From Bacillota bacterium (lineage in GTDB: Bacteria > Bacillota > Clostridia > Lachnospirales > Lachnospiraceae), in NCBI GenBank assembly GCA_023398855.1, contig JAEWRS010000487.1:1-6884 (forward strand): a stretch of 6,884 bases of DNA, read 5' to 3'. The notes under the pieces are model-generated. The model did no database searches and was not told the DNA's origin. It worked only from the letters and a program-made list of their open reading frames with translations. Shown here piece after piece: positions 6,681-6,884 of this stretch. Each line of letters starts with the position of its first letter. Within the stretch, counting starts at the first letter, position 1. The translations under genes were made by a program, and so were the position numbers.

Positions 6681-6851
6681 TAGATTTGATAAAACATTTA
6701 CTTTTCGTCAATATATGGGATTTTCTTTTTATTTTTTATGCACTATGTACAATTTTCATTGTCTAATCAGGATTTTCCACAATATTTTAGCATTCCATTC
6801 CAATGATTCCCAATGTCAGATTTTCGTAATGTAAACCTAGGAAATTTGACC

Positions 6852-6880
6852 TTGAAAGTTAAGAGAAAAGAAATACTAAT
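6852..6880 (+). promoter_or_regulatory. Weak candidate promoter pointing out of the window
   Basis: TTGAAA (6852-6857, 5 of 6 match) and ACTAAT (6875-6880, 4 of 6) are separated by exactly 17 bases on the plus strand. It could drive a gene to the right that diverges from the sugar operon. AT-rich DNA produces such matches by chance, so this is tentative. Confidence 0.22.
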
Positions 6881-6884
6881 TCCT

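Larger units (their letters stand above)
6488..6884. other. Non-coding control region upstream of the operon
   Basis: I see no credible gene here on either strand. The plus-strand frame across 6521-6766 lacks a binding site and covers the promoter and operator. The part from about 6660 to 6884 is AT-rich. Besides the promoter and operator, the predicted leader contains two short overlapping dyads, CAGGT/ACCTG (6569-6573, 6585-6589) and TGATC/GATCA (6588-6592, 6597-6601). Further upstream are ACAAT-TTTC-ATTGT (6749-6762) and a near-tandem repeat ATTCCAATG / ATTCCCAATG (6797-6815). None matches a riboswitch or RNA family that I recognise. Confidence 0.6.

Noticed and set aside
6521..6766. 81-codon plus-strand frame in the control region
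   Set aside because: No ribosome binding site, an AT-driven composition, and overlap with the promoter and operator; treated as chance.
1..6884. Search for CRISPR arrays, insertion sequences, rRNA or tRNA genes and phage features
   Set aside because: No regularly spaced repeats, transposase motifs, terminal inverted repeats or RNA gene signatures were seen.

Overview
The window looks like chromosomal DNA of a low-to-moderate GC anaerobic Firmicute, most likely a Lachnospiraceae-type Clostridium. This is inferred from strong AAGGAGG-type ribosome binding sites, a lipobox-bearing sugar-binding protein, a CUT1 sugar ABC cassette without its own ATPase, and overall protein character. No marker gene is present to fix the species.

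Layout, left to right. Positions 1-576 (+ strand) hold the 3' end of a gene I cannot name, encoding a beta-rich, probably extracytoplasmic protein. It is followed by a strong stem-loop (614-638) that can terminate transcription from both sides. From 6487 down to 680, everything lies on the minus strand in one compact operon. In order of transcription it encodes a sugar-binding lipoprotein, a MalF-type permease, a MalG-type permease, 4-alpha-glucanotransferase (malQ) and a LacI-family regulator. Gaps between the last four genes are -1, 23 and 22 bases. The only larger gap inside the operon is the 142 bases between the binding protein and MalF. It contains a perfect 10-bp inverted repeat and a possible 32-codon gene that starts in that stem and stops directly before the MalF ribosome binding site.

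The right end (6488-6884) is non-coding. It holds a plausible minus-strand promoter with an extended -10 box. Just downstream is a CG-centred imperfect palindrome fitting a LacI-family or CcpA operator. At the extreme right is a weak candidate for a promoter pointing out of the window.

How the parts fit: the lipoprotein captures an oligosaccharide outside the cell, and the two permeases pass it in, powered by an ATPase encoded elsewhere. MalQ rearranges imported alpha-1,4-glucans, and the LacI-type protein probably controls its own operon. MalQ makes maltodextrin the best guess for the substrate, but the binding protein does not prove it. This is mostly an ordinary carbohydrate-uptake locus. 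The least explained piece is the small ORF and hairpin between the binding protein and MalF.
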